Shown in pieces: positions 59,806 through 64,000 of a stretch of 64,000 nt of DNA. The stretch comes from Manduca sexta (taxonomy: Eukaryota > Arthropoda > Insecta > Lepidoptera > Sphingidae), in assembly GCF_014839805.1 (NCBI RefSeq), contig NC_051130.1:9176001-9240000 (forward strand), in the 5' to 3' direction. The first letter of the stretch is position 1, and each line of letters opens with the position of its first letter. The notes beneath the pieces are model-generated. The model was not told the DNA's origin. It saw only the letters and a program-made list of their open reading frames with translations, and ran no database searches. The position numbers and the translations under genes are program-made.

Positions 59806-60271
59806 AAATTAACTAACTAACTATAAAATTCTTATGTAAGCTGTAGATACCTTCAAAAGATAAGTATTCGCCGTTATATATTTTATAATAGCTTTGTATA
59901 AAAATGTTTTGTATGTGTTGTCTAATGGTATCTCTAAAAAAAAATAATTAAAAATCATATTTCATATTTGCAACACATCTAGGTACAATCACAACAAATC
60001 TAAAATTTGCTATAAAATATACTATCAAGACTGTTATTAAGTATATCAATGCTGTAATTGATCTTAACTTTTATAAATCCTTTTTTTAACAACATCCAAC
60101 CTCTACTCTGTAACACGGGGCCCGCACCGGCCATTGTGTTTCGTGTAAGCCTCTCGCATTATAATTAAGGGCACAATTAAAAGCAAGTGGCACGTCGCGG
60201 TAAAATGTAATGAATCCGACCCTCGCCACCAATGGTTTAAAGGAGTTTAGTATAAATGCGTTGACTGACGT

Positions 60272-60296
60272 AGGTTAGGTTAGGTTAGGTTAGGTA
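60272..60296 (+). repeat. Interstitial TTAGG (insect telomere motif) run
   Basis: TAGGT is repeated five times without interruption. (TTAGG)n is the usual insect telomere repeat. Here it is only about 25 bp, inside an intron. Confidence 0.85.
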
Positions 60297-60451
60297 ATGT
60301 GACTTTTGGGTATTTTATTTTAGAAGATTAAATGTTCAGGAGTGTGGTTATATAGTTGTAGTAACAACGGATTTTCTATAATATAGATGCAAGTATAAAT
60401 ATTTTAAGTATTTATTTATATGGGAAAGATAATATTATGACTCTTATAGAC

Positions 60452-60660
60452 TAACTAGCTTTTGCCCGCGGCTCTGCCCGTGTTATAAAGTTTTTCAGGC
60501 TAAAGTTTTCCGTTATAAAAGTAGTAGTTTCCCGGGAGCCTATGTTCTTCCCAGGGTCTCAAACTGTCTCCATACCAAATTTCATCTTAATACGTTGGGA
60601 AGTTTTTGAGTTTAACACGTTCCGGCAGACAGATGTTAGCGGGGGACTTTGTTTTATAAT
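60452..60660 (-). repeat. Interspersed repeat, inverted copy of the GC-rich-ended family
   Basis: It begins CTAGCTTTTGCCCGCGGCTC and ends with 'gtttaacacgttccggcagacagatgttag'. It lies about 130 bp before the tandem array. Confidence 0.65.
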
Positions 60661-60792
60661 ATATTTTTTAGAACTTTTTAAGTGAAACAATCCCGTCATA
60701 CATCATTGTTGCATAACTTTAACCGTTTACGCAGCGCAGGCAACGGAAGCTCTCAAAACTCATAATTTTCCCCGTTTTTGCAACATGTTTCA

Positions 60793-61555
60793 TTACTGCT
60801 CCTATCCTATTGGTCATAGCGTGATGATATATAACTTTGAGCATTCCACAAACAAAGGACTATTCAACACAAAAATATTTTTTCAGTTCGAGTCGGTAGT
60901 TCCTGAGATTAGCCATTATTACTCCGCTCCTATTGAATATAGCGTGATGATGTATAGCCTATAGCACTCCACGAACAAAGGGCTATCCAACGCAAAAAGA
61001 ATTTTTCAGTTTGGACCGATAGTTTCTGAGATTAGCCATTACTGCCCCGCTTCTATTGGGTATAGCGTGATGATATATAGCCTATAGCACTCCACGAACA
61101 AAGAGCTATCCAACGCAAAAAGATTTTTTCAGTTTGGACCGGCAGTTCCTGAGATTAGCCATTACTGCTCCGCTCCTATTGGGTATAGCGTGATGATATA
61201 TAGCCTATAGCACTCCACGAACAAAGAGCTATCCAACGCAAAAAGATTTTTTTAGTTTGGACCGGTAGTTCCTGAGATTAGCCATTACTGCTCCGCTCCT
61301 ATTGGGTATAGCGTGATGATATATAGCCTATAGCACTCCACAAACAAAGAGCTATCCAACGCAAAAAGAATTTTTCAGTTTGGACCGGCAGTTCCTGAGA
61401 TTAGCCATTACTGCTCCGCTCCTATTGGGTATAGCGTGATGATATATAGCCTATAGTACTCCACGAATAAAGGGCTATCCAACGCAAAAAGAATTTTTCA
61501 GTTTGGACCGGTAGTTCCTGAGATTAGCTATTACTGCCCCGCTCCTATTGGGTAT
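60793..61555 (+). repeat. 123-bp tandem repeat, about 6.2 copies
   Basis: The word 'tatagcgtgatgat' recurs at about 60816, 60939, 61062, 61185, 61308 and 61431, exactly 123 bp apart. Each unit also has 'ctccgctcctattg', 'cactccacgaacaaag.gctatccaacgcaaaaag' and 'cagttcctgagattagccatta'. The first unit is the most diverged and the middle four are very alike, as expected from unequal exchange. No conserved reading frame runs through all units. Confidence 0.92.
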
Positions 61556-63779
61556 CCACTGTATCAAAACATACTTAAGAATTGCAATATTTTTTGTCTA
61601 AATATTATGTGACTGTCCAAAATACTCTTCAAACAGGTTCATAAAATTTGACAGAATTTTTATTTAAAGTTAAAGATTTTCAGGTTCGTTTGACTTATAA
61701 TCAATACCAAAATCTACATCAACATTCCTCGAATTAACAAAGTTGCAATATACAACCCGAAATACCGTCAGCTTCGGAACTGCGTTAAGGCAAATAAAGC
61801 GCGGGACGTTCCATTAGATTAGATGGGGCAGAAATCTGCAATCGGGCCTCTGTTACGTCAAACCATGGCTATGCTATCGGCACAAAATCGAATTACTTTT
61901 TAACTTTACTTCCTAAAGAGGAGGAGGTTCTCAATGGGTATATATGTATTTTTTTTACTAGGAAGTAATAAAATTGAAACTTAACTTGCCAGAAATGTGA
62001 AATCACTAATTCTTAAGTTATAATTCAATAATAAGGATAATAATTAAGATACTACCATCGTTTTAGAAAGTGTTATCACTGAAAAAACTCATGAAACTTG
62101 CATCTTTCAAAATTAAAAAAAGTGTGTGCATACAGAAGTGAAACATTTGAAAAATAGCCTACGAGAGATTGAGATGGATATAGAGTATCGGGAATATTAG
62201 AATCAATGTAAGGTTTATTATTTTTGCACAATACTAAATTAATTGGTGTGATTAAAATATTCACATAAATAAAAATTGTCAAATAATACAACACGCTTGC
62301 TTTATAATACGCAGGCGCAACACATACTAACAAAATAATAAAAAGATGCAAAAAGGTTGAACGCTGTTCCTTTTTCAAATATCTTGACGAATTTTCATCG
62401 AGTTTGAAATCACAACGATTCTAAAGGAGTTTTACTTCAACAATGAACAATTATATACTTCGTAAAATTGAGTCGCCCTCCTTCGAAATAACAATTACAG
62501 CTGTGCAAATCGCTCAGAAATCCAATACTCTGACCGCATGATTATTGTTCAATTATACGGAGTCTGAGTGTTCAACGTTACTATTCAAATGGATGTCGGC
62601 CAAATGTAATAACTCTCTTCACCCGATAATTTGATCTTGTCTGCATTTGCATTTCTGTTAGAGCGGGATTTTCGTCACTCAGAATTGATGTTGAAGGCGT
62701 AACATTACAAGGAATCTTCATTGCCATGTCAAATAGAATTACTTGGATATTTCACATGGTACACTAGTTATAAGGTCAATGATATTTAATGCCTTTAGAG
62801 GTCGAATTTACATAATTCTTTTTTTTATGTTCAGGCTGGAGGGATTCGGTTATAGTTACGAATTTTAGTACAAAATTCGTAATATTCCGATAGTATATTA
62901 TACAGGATACAGGATATATATGATTTTATAACATAACTAACATTCTGCAATATAGTAACTTTCTTAGTTTCATAGCTATTTAATAGCCTCACGAGCAAAA
63001 AATAGAAAACCTGCTTTCGAGGCGCCACTTTTGTTTTTGCGTATTAAAGTTAACGTTGTCAGTACATTAAATTAATTCCATATTTTACCGCAATATGGCG
63101 AGGTGTCTTGGTCAAGCTATAGAATAGATATGACAGAATACTTGATAACTATAATGATATCCAAAAACAAATAAAACAAATCGTTCTTAAAATCTGATGG
63201 CAAATAAAATATTCTTCTAAAACTTACATTATACTATAAAAATATTTCTCACCCGATAAACTTTCCACGACGCTCGAGGTGTTTCTTTTTTATTTACCAA
63301 AGCACTTCGAATATTTTCAAGGAACTGGCTTCTAGCTATTACCTAGGGTTAAGCGAGGAGACTATATTATGGTGGGTGTATTTTAAAAACTTTTACAATA
63401 AAGCAAAATGATAAGAGTTTGTATAGTTTAACTTCTTAAATGCAGAACCCTCGACTGTGGAGGTAACTTGTTGTTGTTGTTTTAAGTTTTCTTTACCGAT
63501 AATTTTCACTAACTAAGCATTAAAACATTTGTATAAAATATTAATCGCTTTCTCAATAAAATGACTAATCTGTAGCAGTCGAATAAAAAGAATTTGATCC
63601 GAAATTTTACCATTTAACATCACAAATATTGGGGGCAGATTTCCGCTAGTACAAACACAAACATTCAATATTAATGAATATGTTTGTAGAAGCTAAGGTT
63701 AAGTCAATTTTCTTTCCTATATTCATCTTTTCCTCACACTAAATTAAATTCTTGATTGTCACTTTCCCTTTGGTTGCAG

Positions 63780-63914
63780 GTGCTATCATCTTGTGGTCCT
63801 ATGTCGGTATCTTTCTTCACTGTGGTGGTGTTCTTCGGCTCCTTCTACCTGATCAACCTGATGCTGGCTGTGGTGGCGCTCAGCTACGAGGAAGAGTCGC
63901 AGATCACGCAGGAG
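63780..63914 (+). CDS. NaCP60E: NaCP60E channel exon: domain I S6
   Basis: This 135-nt exon (45 codons, phase 0 at both ends) lies between GGTTGCAG and GTAAAT. It encodes the pore-to-S6 segment VLSSCGPMSV and S6 (SFFTVVVFFGSFYLINLMLAVV), then the cytoplasmic ALSYEEESQITQE at the start of the domain I-II linker. The Asn in YLINLMLAVV is at the conserved S6 position that lines the inner pore in this superfamily. Reading on past the donor gives nine more codons and a stop (63938), so the donor at 63915 is the likely exon end. Confidence 0.9.
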
Positions 63915-64000
63915 GTAAATGTAAATGATTTTAAATAGAGCCATACCTTAAGAATTACTGTGGATTAGTATTTTTTGCTTTATCTACTCGGTGTAGGCTT
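63915..64000. other. Start of the next intron
   Basis: Donor GTAAAT at 63915. The remaining 86 bp are non-coding and the gene continues beyond the window. Confidence 0.7.

Larger units (their letters stand above)
58125..63779. other. Intron of 5,655 bp with repeats
   Basis: It contains, in order, an S2 SINE-like copy starting within about 10 bp of the donor, a GCAAAA-type repeat (59610-59805), TTAGG repeats (60272-60296), an inverted repeat of the same GC-rich-ended family (60452-60660) and a 123-bp tandem array (60793-61555). 61560-63779 is AT-rich with no gene. Acceptor CTTTGGTTGCAG ends at 63779. Confidence 0.65.

Noticed and set aside
60793..61555. CRISPR-like array
   Set aside because: The repeated unit is 123 bp with no unique spacers, in an animal intron; it is a simple tandem repeat.

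Overview
The window is a piece of an insect nuclear genome, almost certainly a moth or butterfly (Lepidoptera). It is AT-rich and gene-poor. It carries several interspersed repeat families of the kind I know from moth genomes, a short run of the insect telomere motif TTAGG, and five exons of an animal four-domain voltage-gated cation channel.

The only cellular gene I can support is on the + strand: an NaCP60E (DSC1/BSC1-type) channel. Five exons (26427-26635, 54394-54614, 57353-57545, 57905-58124, 63780-63914) join in phase to 978 nt (326 codons). They cover the end of the cytoplasmic N-terminus and all of homologous domain I: S1, S2-S4, S5 and turret, pore loop, S6. All splice sites are AG/GT. 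Upstream coding exons and domains II-IV lie outside the window or were not recognised. One intron of 27,758 bp separates S1 from S2 and is full of transposable elements.

Region by region: 1-26426 is upstream or 5'-intron DNA. It holds a pogo-like MITE (1409-1989), a 5'-truncated RTE-type LINE fragment nested inside another repeat (about 12122-12760), and a composite DNA transposon (18521-22868). 26636-54393 is the giant intron. It holds a 6.2-kb R1-clade non-LTR retrotransposon on the - strand (27699-33898) and a second copy of the composite transposon (44629-47678). 54394-64000 holds the remaining exons, SINE-like repeats, a TTAGG run (about 60272) and a 123-bp tandem array (about 60793-61555).

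The most interesting structure is a family of DNA transposons with inverted repeats of about 497 bp. The two copies are different internal-deletion derivatives of one element, and each was hit by a different second transposon. Copy 1 holds a 2.5-kb element with 28-bp inverted repeats whose gene resembles the uncharacterised DUF7869-type proteins. Copy 2 holds a maT-like (D,D37D) mariner. Each copy is the empty-site control for the other's insertion, so both target-site duplications can be read directly. This is good evidence that the DUF7869-type gene is, or was, carried by a DNA transposon.

All mobile-element genes seen here are broken by frameshifts or deletions. Family names are from recall of motifs, not from searches.
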